A stretch of DNA of 64,000 nt, from contig JASBVG010000089.1 in NCBI GenBank assembly GCA_030147505.1, forward strand, positions 1 through 64,000, read 5' to 3'. Under the pieces are notes generated by a model that did not search any database, was not told the origin of the DNA, and worked only from the letters and a program-made list of their open reading frames with translations. Made by a program: the position numbers and the translations under genes. Each line of letters opens with the position of its first letter. Position 1 is the first letter of the stretch. Origin of the DNA: Tardiphaga sp. GTDB taxonomy: Bacteria > Pseudomonadota > Alphaproteobacteria > Rhizobiales > Xanthobacteraceae. Positions 23,208-32,765 of the stretch are shown here, in pieces.

Positions 23208-24938
23208 ATGGCTGGGGCAGAGGTGGCAACGGGATATGCCTGCCTTGGTATTAGCTGGCTCGGAAACTGCGCTTACAATCCAGCTTCGCCGACTTCGATC
23301 TATCTTAGTCTAGGTGAGGCCATATCGTCGCTAGGTTTCATTGTCGCTGTTCAGCAGCTTCTTAAGCCCATTTATATTTTCCGACTGGAAGCTAGGTTTG
23401 TAACTGTCGGTAGGCTTTACGCGTTCGTGTTTTGCGCTGCCGTCTGCGCGCTCATAGCTTCGGTTGTGCCGAGTTTGCCAAGGGCGCAATGGCTAGGCCC
23501 TTTTGATTATCCAATTGTATGGGAGATTCTTTCAGCTAGCCTATTTGCCGTCGCATATGGAGCTGTCGCGTTAGCGGCAGTGCTGCCTATTAGGGTAAGT
23601 CCAAATAACATTACAAAGTTCGCGCAAGCGTCAGCACAATTGCTGTCGTCGGCTTCGGATCGAGACCATATTGATTTCGTCCGCGATCTGCGCAGGAGTC
23701 TTCCAGTCCTCGTAAAGGAAGCAAGGTTTAACGAAGGGCATTATGAGCCTAGCGCGTTTTTTCTTTTTACCAACCGCAGACGGATGGGGCACGCTTCTTA
23801 TGCTGCGTCGCTATTGCACATCTTGTCGGATTCTCGATTTTGCAAAACTCTAGTTGATCGAGTGCCGTGGGAAGCATCAAGAATGATGCGAGACCTTGAA
23901 TTGGAAGCTGCATATGCAAAAGCGGCCGAGCCGTTCGTGCGTGAAATGGGAAGGCAGGCAATAACAAGCGCGGATAGCATGCTTGAGCGTGAGATTGCTT
24001 TCACCGGGTTTCGGTCTGCTCCGTTGCTTTCGGATAGTTTGTTTGCAAGTCCCTTTATCGTCGATAACTATAATCCACTCGAAAGTTTTCGTTTTCAGGT
24101 ATTGGAGATCGCAGACCCCGATGTATTGAGGCGCTTTAATGCTGCGACTCGGATGTGTTTCGAGGCCAGTGAAAAGCTCGGTTTGAAAAGATTTTCATCG
24201 TTAGCTGTAAGCGTGCACTCAGCATACGGAAGCATCTTTCATGCGATGTATCGTGTTCAGCGTTCAGGAAAGCGTGAGCATTTCAATCTCACATTCGAGA
24301 TAGATCGAGGAGTCGAGGCAATAATTTCGATTGCGTCAGAAATGATAGTCAATCTCTCGGATAATGAGTGCTATGCACTCTATAAGACTTCTGCTGATCA
24401 GCATCGAAGCGATGCTCTCGAGTTGATGGCAGAGATTGTGTTTGATGCTCTGACCGGCATGTCAAATGAGTTTCAAGGATATGGCGATCATTTTTGGACA
24501 ATGGCGCTCAACGTATTTGGAAAAGCTTTCGAAAAGCACGGTGATGAAGAAGGTCTGACGCCGTTTCAGCAACGCCTTGGATTGATGATCCTGTCGAAGC
24601 TGCGAGACAATATGAATGGCTTTTATCCTGCAATTATGCGGGTTTTGATGTGGTGTGTTTATCCAAGGTTGGATGATCGGAAGAAGGATGGAGCGCCGAT
24701 AGTAATTCTGGCCCGAGCTGTTCATTCGGTATTGCGTGATTTTCCCGCCTTGGCATCTCGCGAACCAAGCAAGGTTCGGCACTACTTGCCTGAAAACGTC
24801 CGTTACAACTTTATCACTGAAGAGTTCACGCACGTGTATTCTGATGGCGCTGAGAAGACATCAAAGGTGAATACGACCTTGGGGAATGTAGATCTTACCG
24901 ATCCCGTTTACTGGCGTGTTAGACCGCCAGAGAGGTAG
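23208..24938 (+). CDS. Large unknown membrane protein
   Basis: A 576-residue protein with three hydrophobic helices near residues 35-50, 65-85 and 105-125, then a long soluble helical part of about 440 residues with no motif that I recognise. GAGAGGG before the ATG supports the start. Its base composition is clearly more AT-rich than the head genes, so it was probably acquired separately. It lies 34 bases after the previous gene. A membrane-anchored soluble domain in a prophage cargo region would suit an exclusion or abortive function, but no sequence feature proves this. Confidence 0.6.
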   Translation: MAGAEVATGYACLGISWLGNCAYNPASPTSIYLSLGEAISSLGFIVAVQQLLKPIYIFRLEARFVTVGRLYAFVFCAAVCALIASVVPSLPRAQWLGPFDYPIVWEILSASLFAVAYGAVALAAVLPIRVSPNNITKFAQASAQLLSSASDRDHIDFVRDLRRSLPVLVKEARFNEGHYEPSAFFLFTNRRRMGHASYAASLLHILSDSRFCKTLVDRVPWEASRMMRDLELEAAYAKAAEPFVREMGRQAITSADSMLEREIAFTGFRSAPLLSDSLFASPFIVDNYNPLESFRFQVLEIADPDVLRRFNAATRMCFEASEKLGLKRFSSLAVSVHSAYGSIFHAMYRVQRSGKREHFNLTFEIDRGVEAIISIASEMIVNLSDNECYALYKTSADQHRSDALELMAEIVFDALTGMSNEFQGYGDHFWTMALNVFGKAFEKHGDEEGLTPFQQRLGLMILSKLRDNMNGFYPAIMRVLMWCVYPRLDDRKKDGAPIVILARAVHSVLRDFPALASREPSKVRHYLPENVRYNFITEEFTHVYSDGAEKTSKVNTTLGNVDLTDPVYWRVRPPER

Positions 24939-24987
24939 TCACTAGGGTGGGCTGGTTTAGATGGCTTGAAGGATTGCGCTCGCTCCA

Positions 24988-25278
24988 TCAAGTGTAGCGG
25001 GATAGATGGCTACGTTCGTCATCGCTGATGGCTATTGTGATGCCGTTGTGTCCGCCAAATCGTACCATTTCTCTCACGCGGTCGACGGGGATTTCTGTCT
25101 CATCCGCAATGTCGGCCCATAGAAATTGGTGAGTGCCGTTAGGGAGGCGCGCAAGACTTCGATGCAAGTGCGCCACAACCTGCTTTGCAAGGTCGTTGTG
25201 CTCACGCGCCTTGCGCGATTTACGTTCGTCGCTACCGTTGTACGCGTCTAGGCGCGGCTGCAGTGGAATTTGTGACAT
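24988..25278 (-). CDS. Small hypothetical protein downstream of the integrase
   Basis: 96 residues from the ATG at 25278 (MSQIPLQPRLDAYNGSDERK). The middle (FLWADIADETEIPVDRVREM) looks like a winged or plain helix-turn-helix, so it may bind DNA. The start overlaps the integrase stop, with AAGGG just before, so the two are cotranscribed. It may be a recombination accessory factor; this rests on position. Confidence 0.5.
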   Translation of the reverse strand: MSQIPLQPRLDAYNGSDERKSRKAREHNDLAKQVVAHLHRSLARLPNGTHQFLWADIADETEIPVDRVREMVRFGGHNGITIAISDDERSHLSRYT

Positions 25279-25283
25279 GCTTT

Positions 25284-26483
25284 CTAGCCCTTCGATTTGC
25301 AATACGCCGCCCACTCATCCATCAGCAAACGCCGCTTGGCCAAGGCGTCCGACCGACGATAAGCCGCTTCGGTCTCGTCCACCACCGCATGCGCCAGCGC
25401 CTGCTCGCACACATCGCGTGGGAAGGTCGTCATGTCGCCAGCCCAATCGCGGAAGGTTGAGCGGAAGCCGTGGGTGGTCGCGGGCAATGTCGTGTGCCGG
25501 CGGATGGCCTTTGTAATCGCCACGTCCGATAGTGGCCTGCCGGGTTTGAGGCCTGGGAAGATCAGGCCGGCGCCGCCCGTTCGCTCTTTTGCCGTCGACA
25601 AGATGCTTAGAACTGCTTCTGAGAGCGGCACGACGTGCTGACGTTTGCCCTTCATGCGCGCGGCCGGCACCGTCCATAGCTTGGAGCGCTTGTCGATTTC
25701 TTCCCACACGACCTTGGCGCCTTCGTTGTAACGCGCGGCAGTCAGAATGATGAATTGCAGCACGAGCGAACTGTCGGAGTTGTCGCCGCGCAGTGACGCC
25801 ATGAATTTCGGATGTTCAGCGTAGGGAAGGGCGGGGTGATGAACCACATCGCGCTTGCTTCGCTTCGTAAGGATTTGGTCTAGGTGCCCGCGCCACAGTG
25901 CCGGGTTTTCGCCTGTGCGCAGGCCTTCAGCCTTGGCGGCGCTCAGAATGACTTCGATGCGCCCACGGACGCGGCGAGCTGTCTCTGGCACAGTCGTCCA
26001 GATCGGGCGGAGGGCGGAGAGCACGGCCGCTGTGTCGATATCGGGCAGGGAGGTTGCCCCGATATGCGGATAGGCGTGATCGCGAAGGCTGTTCCGCCAT
26101 TGCTGGCGATGAATGGCATTGCGCCACGTACCTTCGCGCGCGCCGATGAATTGCTCGGCATACTCTTTGAAAGTTACGCTCCGAGTCGCTTCAATCTTGG
26201 CAGCGAGCTTTTGCGCATTCCGATTATCGATAGGATCGATACCTTGCCGGACCAGGCGGCGGGCCTCATTCCTAAGCTCGCGGGCGTCTTCGACGCCAAT
26301 CTCGGAGGCCGAGCCGAGCCCCATGTACCGTTCTTTGCCGGAGGTTGGGCTGGTAAATCGATAAATCCAAGACCGATTTCCATTCTGATCGACATCGAGT
26401 CGCAGGCCGTTGCCGTCGAGCAATCGCTCGCCTGGCTTAGCCGCCCTGACTTGGATCGCAGTCAACCCCACGGTGTCCTCCAA
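25284..26483 (-). CDS. int: Tyrosine integrase, P4 type
   Basis: A 399-residue protein. Residues 1-85 are the N-terminal arm-binding domain of P4-type integrases (VGLTAIQVRAAKPGERLLDG, YMGLGSASEIGVEDARELR). The catalytic domain has the box I arginine in TAARYNEG near 250, HGFRSTFRDW near 338, and the nucleophile tyrosine in AAYRRSD near 373. It lies about 145 bases from the tRNA-Ser 3' end and reads away from it, as is usual for elements inserted in tRNA genes. The gene appears complete. Confidence 0.93.
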   Translation of the reverse strand: MEDTVGLTAIQVRAAKPGERLLDGNGLRLDVDQNGNRSWIYRFTSPTSGKERYMGLGSASEIGVEDARELRNEARRLVRQGIDPIDNRNAQKLAAKIEATRSVTFKEYAEQFIGAREGTWRNAIHRQQWRNSLRDHAYPHIGATSLPDIDTAAVLSALRPIWTTVPETARRVRGRIEVILSAAKAEGLRTGENPALWRGHLDQILTKRSKRDVVHHPALPYAEHPKFMASLRGDNSDSSLVLQFIILTAARYNEGAKVVWEEIDKRSKLWTVPAARMKGKRQHVVPLSEAVLSILSTAKERTGGAGLIFPGLKPGRPLSDVAITKAIRRHTTLPATTHGFRSTFRDWAGDMTTFPRDVCEQALAHAVVDETEAAYRRSDALAKRRLLMDEWAAYCKSKG

Positions 26484-26627
26484 ACCTCACGGGCGATCCC
26501 ACGAGATTTTTGCGGCTGTAGCCGAATTCTGAGGAACGACCGTAAACGCGCGCGTCATCTAAGTCACTGAAAATAGACAGGTTTAGATCGCGTTTTGAAC
26601 GGGGGAGAATTGCCAGAAACAGGTATC

Positions 26628-26641
26628 TGGCGGAGCCGGAG
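26628..26641. other. attR, right attachment site in tRNA-Ser
   Basis: The sequence TGGCGGAGCCGGAG, identical to attL at 2862-2875. It is the end of the tRNA acceptor stem plus the encoded CCA on the minus strand, so integration left the tRNA gene whole. Confidence 0.8.
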
Positions 26642-26719
26642 GGATTCGAACCCTCGATACCCTTTAACAGGTATGCCGCTTTAGCAAAGCGGTGCCTTCA
26701 GCCACTCGGCCACAGCTCC
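26628..26719 (-). tRNA. tRNA-Ser (GCT)
   Basis: 92 bases including the encoded CCA. The acceptor GGAGCTG pairs with CGGCTCC (one G-U). The anticodon loop TTTGCTAAA gives GCT. A long variable arm (TACC...GGTA) marks a class II serine tRNA. The T arm is GAGGG-TTCGAAT-CCCTC. Its 3' end is the integration site of the element to the left. Confidence 0.95.
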
Positions 26720-27326
26720 ATCATGGCTGCATATGCCCGACAGCGCCGTGAGCCGCAAGCACCAGATCGCGTCTTGCTCGCCTGTGCAGACAATTTTGCG
26801 GCGGGAAGGGTACAGCGCACACTTTATATACACCCAGCCTGCCGTCTTGCGTCAGCAGAGAGGGAGTGGGGCGCGGTGTCTGTCGTCTCAAATCGTTTGC
26901 GAATCCCGACGATTCGAGATTCGCTCGCGTCGAAGTTGGGTATTTACGCGAAGATTTTCGTAGGTGCGCGTTTTGCGCGAAGTTTGTGACATGTTTTTTG
27001 CATTATAAAATTATCTAAATGGATCAGTTGGTTGTTGGGATTTGGCGATCACAAGCGCGTGTGATTTACGCAACACTTTTCCGGAAATGGCCGAAGCAGG
27101 GCGGTTTCGAGGCGTTCCATTGTTGCGAAGCGGCAGGGCTTGGGAGATGTTCGCGATGCGACGGAGGGGGGCATCCCGAGGTCGTCCCGTACTGATGATG
27201 GATTCGCGCCGCGGGCATGTGGCGCCGATCGAGAGTCTCTGTGCGGGTTGTCAGGGATCTAGGAACTTGTCGTCAGGGTGTTTGCACCCCGTGACGGAAC
27301 CTTCCCTTTAGCAACTTGGAGGTTAC
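26720..27326. promoter_or_regulatory. Upstream region of the porin gene
   Basis: About 600 bases with no supported gene. An AT-rich patch near 26984-27020 (TTGTGA, then TATAAA at 27004-27009) looks like promoter DNA, though the spacing of 14 is short. A long untranslated leader of roughly 300 bases would then precede the porin, which is plausible for an abundant outer-membrane protein. A GGAGG lies just before the porin ATG. Confidence 0.35.
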
Positions 27327-28850
27327 ATGAAGACGATTAAGGGCCTTATCCTGGGCTCCGCAGCGGGCATCCTCGCTGTTGGTGGCGCTCAGGCAGCCGA
27401 TCTTCCCGTCAAGGCCAAGGCCGTTGAATACGTGAAGGTCTGCTCTCTCTACGGCGCCGGTTTCTACTACATCCCGGGCACCGATACCTGCATCAAGATC
27501 GGCGGTGCGATCCGTATCGACACCTCGTTCAACGCGAACGCATACGACACCCCGTTCTGGCAGGGTGGCGCAGGTGGCAACAACCTGTGGACCAAGGACT
27601 ACTTCATCACCCGTGAACGTATCAACCTGACCACCGATACGCGCACCGCGACCGAATACGGCGTCGTTCGTACCTACGCGAACATCCAGTTCGACTTCTC
27701 GCAGAACCGCGAAACGATCGCTGGCGGCTTCACCGAAGTCGACTACGCCTTCATCCAGTTCGCCGGCTTCACCTTCGGTAAGGCCGTCTCGCAGTTCGAC
27801 CCGCAGTGGGCTCTCTCGAAGCCGTACATCTCGTCGGGCTTCATGGCCGGTTCGAACAACTCCACCGGTCTGCCGCAGATCGCCTACACCGCTTCGTTCG
27901 GTAACGGCGTGTCGGCCACCATCTCGCTCGAAAACGCGTCGCCCTATCGCAACGCTGGCCTGTACAACACCGCCAACTTCATCGTTGGTCCGGGTTCGAG
28001 CAGCTTCCTGAACCAGCAGTACGGCGTTGCCTCGAACACCTTCCTCGGCAACTCCTACGGCGGCAACCACATTCCTGACGTCGTTGGCAACCTGCGCCTC
28101 GACCAGGCTTGGGGCACGCTGCACTTCGGTGCTGCTATGCACGCCATCACGCCCGGCTTCTGGGGTGGCAACGAGTCGACCGGCCATGCCGACGACTCCT
28201 ACGGCTTCGCCGTCAACGGTGCTGTCGAGTTCAAGAACCTCCCGACCGGCGCTGGCGACAGCCTGAAGCTCGAAGCCACCTACGCCAAGGGCGCTGCCAA
28301 GTACGCTCTGGCCGGTGGCACAACCGACACCCAGGGTGGCGGTCGCTTCGCGAAGTTCGACGGCAACAGCGTTGGCTTTGGCTACGTGCTTGACGGCGTG
28401 TTCGCTCCGAACGGCCAGATCCAGCAGAGCGAAGCCTGGTCGGTCGTCGGCTTCTACGAGCACTACTGGAACCCGGCCTGGCGCACCTCGCTGTTCGGCA
28501 GCTACAGCCACATCTCCTACGGTGATGCTGGCAATGCTCTGCTCGCAGCGGCCTTCGGTCCGGCTGGTGGCCGTCTCGGTAACGCCACTGCCGCTGGCAG
28601 CGCGTCCGCTGGCTTCATCCAGAACACCACTGGCAACTTCGACTTCGGCATCGCTCAGATCGGTACCCGTACCGCCTGGACCCCTGTCAAGAACCTGACC
28701 CTGTCGGCTGAATTCACCTACAGCCGCCTCGAGCAGAGCCTTGGCGGTCAGTATGTCGGCAACGTCTCCGGCAAGCCGGCTGGCCAGACCTACCAGATCC
28801 AGGACCAGAACATCTACAACGGTTCGGTTCAGATCCTGCGCTCGTTCTAA
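27327..28850 (+). CDS. Outer-membrane porin, alphaproteobacterial (Omp2) family
   Basis: A 507-residue protein. The signal peptide (MKTIKGLILGSAAGILAVGG, cut after AQA) is followed by the typical ADLPVKAKAVEYVKVCSLYGAG stretch and CIKIGGAIRID, the first strand. The rest alternates polar and aromatic residues as in a 16-strand barrel and ends in SF with a terminal phenylalanine, the BAM signal. It forms general diffusion channels. A codon bias toward C at third positions suggests high expression. GGAGG precedes the ATG and a strong terminator follows. Confidence 0.93.
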   Translation: MKTIKGLILGSAAGILAVGGAQAADLPVKAKAVEYVKVCSLYGAGFYYIPGTDTCIKIGGAIRIDTSFNANAYDTPFWQGGAGGNNLWTKDYFITRERINLTTDTRTATEYGVVRTYANIQFDFSQNRETIAGGFTEVDYAFIQFAGFTFGKAVSQFDPQWALSKPYISSGFMAGSNNSTGLPQIAYTASFGNGVSATISLENASPYRNAGLYNTANFIVGPGSSSFLNQQYGVASNTFLGNSYGGNHIPDVVGNLRLDQAWGTLHFGAAMHAITPGFWGGNESTGHADDSYGFAVNGAVEFKNLPTGAGDSLKLEATYAKGAAKYALAGGTTDTQGGGRFAKFDGNSVGFGYVLDGVFAPNGQIQQSEAWSVVGFYEHYWNPAWRTSLFGSYSHISYGDAGNALLAAAFGPAGGRLGNATAAGSASAGFIQNTTGNFDFGIAQIGTRTAWTPVKNLTLSAEFTYSRLEQSLGGQYVGNVSGKPAGQTYQIQDQNIYNGSVQILRSF

Positions 28851-28889
28851 TATCGAACGCCTCACGGCGATCGAGACCTGAATGCAAGA

Positions 28890-28916
28890 CCCCCGGCAGA
28901 AATGCCGGGGGTTTTT
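28890..28916 (+). terminator. Rho-independent terminator of the porin gene
   Basis: The stem CCCCCGGCA (28890-28898), loop GAAA, TGCCGGGGG (28903-28911), then TTTTT. A nine-pair perfect stem with a stable tetraloop. Confidence 0.93.
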
Positions 28917-28962
28917 GTTTGCGTGCGAAAGCCACCGAACGTCATGTACTTGATGCACCATT

Positions 28963-29063
28963 GTCGTCGTCCGGCTTGACCGGACGATCCGGTAAACATC
29001 GGCTGTTGTGATGGCGCTGGATTGACTGCGTTTACTGGACCACCCGCTTTCGCGGGTGGTGAC
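28963..29063. repeat. Head-to-head pair of REP-like hairpins
   Basis: Two hairpin units (TCGTCCGG...CCGGACGA, and CCACCCGC-tttc-GCGGGTGG) face each other, linked by GGTAAAC ... GTTTACTGG. The same pair design occurs at 41653-41741, and single or degenerate units at 34449-34477 and 39225-39366. It lies between the porin terminator and the convergent transglycosylase gene. Confidence 0.7.
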
Positions 29064-29112
29064 AAACGAACAGAGACGGCAACGGACGGGGTAGGTCGTC
29101 TGCTCTACAGAT

Positions 29113-31527
29113 TTACTCGACGCTGCTGCCGCGGCCGCGATGCAGGTCGGCATCGATCTGCAGCTTGTGACCGCCGCCGAAGCGGGCGCGATAGACCTGC
29201 AGGTTTTCCATGATGCGCTGAACGTAGTTGCGCGTCTCGGCGAAGGGAATTGACTCTACCCAGTCCACCGCATCCACATTGGCATCGCGCGGATCGCCGT
29301 AGCGCTCGATCCATTTGCGCACGCTACCGCGGCCGGCATTGTAGCCGGCGAAGGTCATGATGTAGGAGCCGCGATAGTCTTCGAGCAGACCGCCAAGTTC
29401 GGCGGCGCCGAGGGTGACATTGTAGGCGGAGTCGTTCTTCAGCCGCGCGAGGTCGTAGGTCGCGCCATGCCGTTTGGCGACATACTGCGCGGCGCTCGGC
29501 GTCACCTGCATCAGGCCATAGGCCTGCGCCGGCGAGACGACGGCGGGATTGAATGCGCTCTCCTGTCGCGCGATCGCGTAAACAACGGCAGGATCGACCT
29601 CCGGTCCGATCTGGCGGAAGCTCGGAATGCCCACGGTCGGATAGGCATAGTGGTCGAACGGCAGGCCGCGATTGAGCGCCGCCTTGCCGACCAGCAGCAT
29701 GCCGCGCGCATCCTTGTTCTGCGATGCGAGTTCGCTGAGGCCGAGCACCGCTTCCGGATCGCCGTTCTCGCCGACATCGGCGAGGATCGGCACCGCGATC
29801 TCCTTCTCGTCGAGCGCATAGAGCAACTGCACGGCGCGCACGATCTCGAGGCGCTCGAGGCCGCGCGCGCGCGCTGTCAGCGAGCCACTGATGTCGAGCT
29901 GCGGCAGGCCGAGCTTGGCGCGCGCCAGTTGGCCGTAATAGCTCGTCGACTGCTCGGCCGCGCGCGTATATGCGGCGCGGGCTTCCTGCGAACGGCCGCC
30001 TGCCTCCGCAGCGCGGCCCTGCCAGTAGCCGGCGCGGGCCAGCGCGGTCGGATTGACGCTGCCGACGCCGATCCGCGCGAAGTGCTGCGATGCTGTTGCC
30101 GGATCCTTCAGGAAACGCAGTGCGATCCAGCCGGCGGTGAATTCCTGCTCGGTCTTGTAGATGTCGCGTGCGGGCAAAGCGGCGTCGCGCGCCACCACAT
30201 AGGCGGCGCGATGCTCGCCCACATCGAGCAGCTTGCGCGATAGCAGGCGACGCTCGATCCACCATTCATCAAGATTGTGCAGCCGGCTGACATCCTTCGG
30301 CACGGCCGACATCAGCCGCGCGGCCTCGCCAAAGCGCTCGTCGCGGCGGAGCTGCTGGATGCGGCTGAACAGATAGCCGGGATCGTTGTGCAGTTCGGAC
30401 GGCACGGCATCGAGCAGCGCCTTCGCGTTCGATGCCTTCTTGTTCACGGCGATGCGCGCACGCGCCAGCGCGATCTGTGCGCCGCCGAGGCGCTTGGCCG
30501 AGCGCAGTCCGGCCTCGCCATCGCTGCCATAGAGCAGCATGTCCATACGCGCCTTGTGATCGCCCGGCACGATCAGCGCGCCGAACATGTCGATCGCCAT
30601 GTTCTCGGTGTCGCCGGAGATCGGATCGGTGCGCCAGGCGTCGCGGATCAGGCGTTCGGCGCCGGCACGGTCGCCGCGCGCCAGCAGCGACTTCGCAAGC
30701 GCGAACTTGCCCTTGGCCGAGATCGGTTTCTCGCTGTCGAAATAGGACTGGATCGCGCTGTCGTCGCGCTTGTCGTCCCACAGCGCGGCTTCGGCACGGC
30801 GGCGCAGGAAGGTCTGCGACGGCCAGCTCGGATTGGCGGCGATGAAGGCGCGGTAGCGTTCCACCGAAGCGCTGTTGTTCTCGCTGCGCAGAAAGACCCA
30901 TTCGCCGAGTTTACGTGCGACCGGGTCACCGATGGTCTGCACCACCTGGCCGGCTTCCTGGCTCTTGCCCTTGCGCACGAGCTCGATGACGTTCTCCAGC
31001 GCCTCGCCATCGGCCTGCGATGTCGAACTGGTTGCGGCGATGGCGGCGCGGGCAGGCGGTTTCTTGGCCGCCGGCGGCGGAGCGACGGCATGCAAACGTG
31101 TGGCCGGCTGTATCGCCGGTGCAGGGGTGACTGTGCCTGTATGTCTTGCGGGTGCAGCCGCCGGCTTGACCGCGACAGGTTTGGCGGCTGTCGGTTTGGC
31201 AGCAGAAGGCTTCGTTGTGTCGGGCTTGGTAGCGGTCGATTTGGCCGTCGTGGGCTTGGCTGTCGATTTGGGGTCGGCAGGCTTCTGAGCTGCGGATTTC
31301 GCTGCTGCGGGCTTCGCAGCGGATTTGTCGGCAGCGCCTTTGGCGTTGGCGGGTTTGGTGCCCGCTGGCTTGGCTGCCGCATCTTTCGCAGTCTGACCTG
31401 TCTTCGGCGTGTCAGTCGTGCCGGCGGCCCCGGCTTCGAGCGCCGGAACCGAGACGCCAATCATCAGCGCCAGGGCAGCGCGCAGCGCCGTCCGTCGTGC
31501 CGCAGGATTTGGGAGCAGTCGCGTCAC
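29113..31527 (-). CDS. Soluble lytic transglycosylase, Slt family
   Basis: 804 residues from a GTG at 31527, chosen because GAGGAAAC precedes it and a signal peptide follows (RTALRAALALMIGVSVPALE). Residues about 35-150 are a Lys/Ala/Pro/Thr-rich linker. Then comes a long helical superhelix of Slt70 type. The catalytic domain is near 640-770, with the glutamate in AIARQESAFNP and AYGLMQVTPSAAQYVA. It cleaves peptidoglycan glycan strands in the periplasm, forming 1,6-anhydro ends. The frame stays open far upstream, antisense to dapA, but that part is not real. Confidence 0.9.
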   Translation of the reverse strand: MTRLLPNPAARRTALRAALALMIGVSVPALEAGAAGTTDTPKTGQTAKDAAAKPAGTKPANAKGAADKSAAKPAAAKSAAQKPADPKSTAKPTTAKSTATKPDTTKPSAAKPTAAKPVAVKPAAAPARHTGTVTPAPAIQPATRLHAVAPPPAAKKPPARAAIAATSSTSQADGEALENVIELVRKGKSQEAGQVVQTIGDPVARKLGEWVFLRSENNSASVERYRAFIAANPSWPSQTFLRRRAEAALWDDKRDDSAIQSYFDSEKPISAKGKFALAKSLLARGDRAGAERLIRDAWRTDPISGDTENMAIDMFGALIVPGDHKARMDMLLYGSDGEAGLRSAKRLGGAQIALARARIAVNKKASNAKALLDAVPSELHNDPGYLFSRIQQLRRDERFGEAARLMSAVPKDVSRLHNLDEWWIERRLLSRKLLDVGEHRAAYVVARDAALPARDIYKTEQEFTAGWIALRFLKDPATASQHFARIGVGSVNPTALARAGYWQGRAAEAGGRSQEARAAYTRAAEQSTSYYGQLARAKLGLPQLDISGSLTARARGLERLEIVRAVQLLYALDEKEIAVPILADVGENGDPEAVLGLSELASQNKDARGMLLVGKAALNRGLPFDHYAYPTVGIPSFRQIGPEVDPAVVYAIARQESAFNPAVVSPAQAYGLMQVTPSAAQYVAKRHGATYDLARLKNDSAYNVTLGAAELGGLLEDYRGSYIMTFAGYNAGRGSVRKWIERYGDPRDANVDAVDWVESIPFAETRNYVQRIMENLQVYRARFGGGHKLQIDADLHRGRGSSVE

Positions 31528-31788
31528 GGTGTTTCCTCGCCGCGAATCACATCTTCGCCGGCATTCCCACGATGTATTTGATTGAAAGGGTGACCAAATC
31601 GTCAATGTTCGTCCCCTTGGGTCGTCATGTGCCGTGCCACGGCGGCGAAATCGGGGCGGAAACGCCGCAAAACCAGTCCGATAGCGCCTTGGGCGGTCTT
31701 TCGCCGCAGCTCCGAAGCCGGTAAGACTCGCAGTCCATTCAATAGGTTCAAGCAGACGGCGGAAGCCGCATCGGGTTCGGAGCAGGCC

Positions 31789-32682
31789 ATGGCAGCCACC
31801 AAGACGATTTTCCGGGGGTCCTACACAGCTCTGGTCACCCCGTTCAAAGCCGGTGCGCTGGACGAGGAAGGTTTTCGCGCGCTGGTGGCCTGGCAGCTCG
31901 CCGAGGGTTCCAACGGTCTGGTTCCCGTGGGCACCACCGGCGAGAGCCCGACCCTGAGCCATGAGGAGCACGCCAAGGTCGTCGAATGGTGCATCGACGA
32001 GGCCAAGGGCCGCGTGCCGGTCATCGCCGGCGCGGGCTCGAACTCGACCCGTGAAGCCGTGGCGCTGGCGAAGCACGCGGAGAAGGCGGGGGCGGACGCT
32101 GTGCTCGTCGTGACGCCTTATTACAACAAGCCGACCCAGGAAGGCATGTATCAGCACTTCAAGGCGGTGAACGACGCGATCGGCATTCCGATCATTATTT
32201 ACAACATTCCACCGCGCTCCGTGGTCGATATGTCCGTCGAGACCATGGCGCGCTTGTACGAACTCAAGAACATCGCCGGTGTGAAGGACGCCACCGCCGA
32301 TGTCGGCCGTGTTTCCAAGCAGCGCCACGCCATGGGCCCGGATTTCATCCAGCTCTCGGGCGAGGACATGACCGCACTGTCCTACATGGCGGCGGGCGGC
32401 CACGGCTGCATTTCGGTCACCGCCAATGTGGCGCCGAAGCTGTGCGCCGAACTGATGCAAGAAGTTTTCAAGGGCGACTATGCAGGCGCGCTGAAGATCC
32501 AGGATCGCCTGACGCCGCTGCATGATGCGATCTTCAAGGAGCCAGGCCTTGCCGGCGCCAAGCACGGGCTCAAGCTGCTCGGCCGCGGCGACGAGAGCGT
32601 TCGCCTGCCACTGCTGCCGGTCACCGAAGGCACCGGCAAAGTGATCCGCGCAGCGATGGTCCATGCCGGGCTGATCAACTAG
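31789..32682 (+). CDS. dapA: 4-hydroxy-tetrahydrodipicolinate synthase
   Basis: 297 residues. It condenses pyruvate with aspartate semialdehyde, the first step of the lysine/diaminopimelate branch. The active-site residues are visible: [10 protein letters not shown] (T49/T50), Y138 in [10 protein letters not shown], and the Schiff-base K166 in GVKDATAD, with [10 protein letters not shown] at 110-119. Length is normal (about 292-297). The ATG at 31789 follows GGAGCAGG; upstream in-frame starts would add a non-conserved tail. It diverges from the transglycosylase gene. Confidence 0.95.
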   Translation: MAATKTIFRGSYTALVTPFKAGALDEEGFRALVAWQLAEGSNGLVPVGTTGESPTLSHEEHAKVVEWCIDEAKGRVPVIAGAGSNSTREAVALAKHAEKAGADAVLVVTPYYNKPTQEGMYQHFKAVNDAIGIPIIIYNIPPRSVVDMSVETMARLYELKNIAGVKDATADVGRVSKQRHAMGPDFIQLSGEDMTALSYMAAGGHGCISVTANVAPKLCAELMQEVFKGDYAGALKIQDRLTPLHDAIFKEPGLAGAKHGLKLLGRGDESVRLPLLPVTEGTGKVIRAAMVHAGLIN

Positions 32683-32765
32683 ACGTCGAGTGACTTTGCT
32701 CGCGTCATCGCTGCTTATTTATCGTCGTCTATTTTGATCGCTCGAAAAGCCAAAGGGGATTGCGC

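Larger units (their letters stand above)
2862..26641. mobile_element. Integrated phage-like element at tRNA-Ser(GCT)
   Basis: A unit of about 23.8 kb bounded by identical 14-bp repeats; the right copy is the 3' end of a tRNA-Ser gene. It carries a P4-type tyrosine integrase beside attR, an AlpA-like regulator near attL, a PrimPol-helicase with downstream repeats, small and large terminase, portal, gpW, tail chaperone with frameshift, tape measure, gpFII-like and gpZ-like proteins, and accessory genes. I find no major capsid, tail tube, tail tip, lysis or repressor gene. It may be a defective prophage or a satellite. The genes are intact and many overlap by ATGA or TAATG, which argues against long decay. 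Confidence 0.85.

Noticed and set aside
26723..26989. 88-residue open frame after tRNA-Ser
   Set aside because: No ribosome binding site, Arg-rich composition and an AT-rich promoter-like region at its end.
27273..29153. 626-residue minus-strand open frame
   Set aside because: Antisense to the porin; a result of its strong codon bias.
31528..32664. Upstream extension of the lytic transglycosylase frame to 1183 residues
   Set aside because: It is antisense to dapA and lies before a GTG with a good ribosome site and signal peptide; the extension is a high-GC frame artefact.
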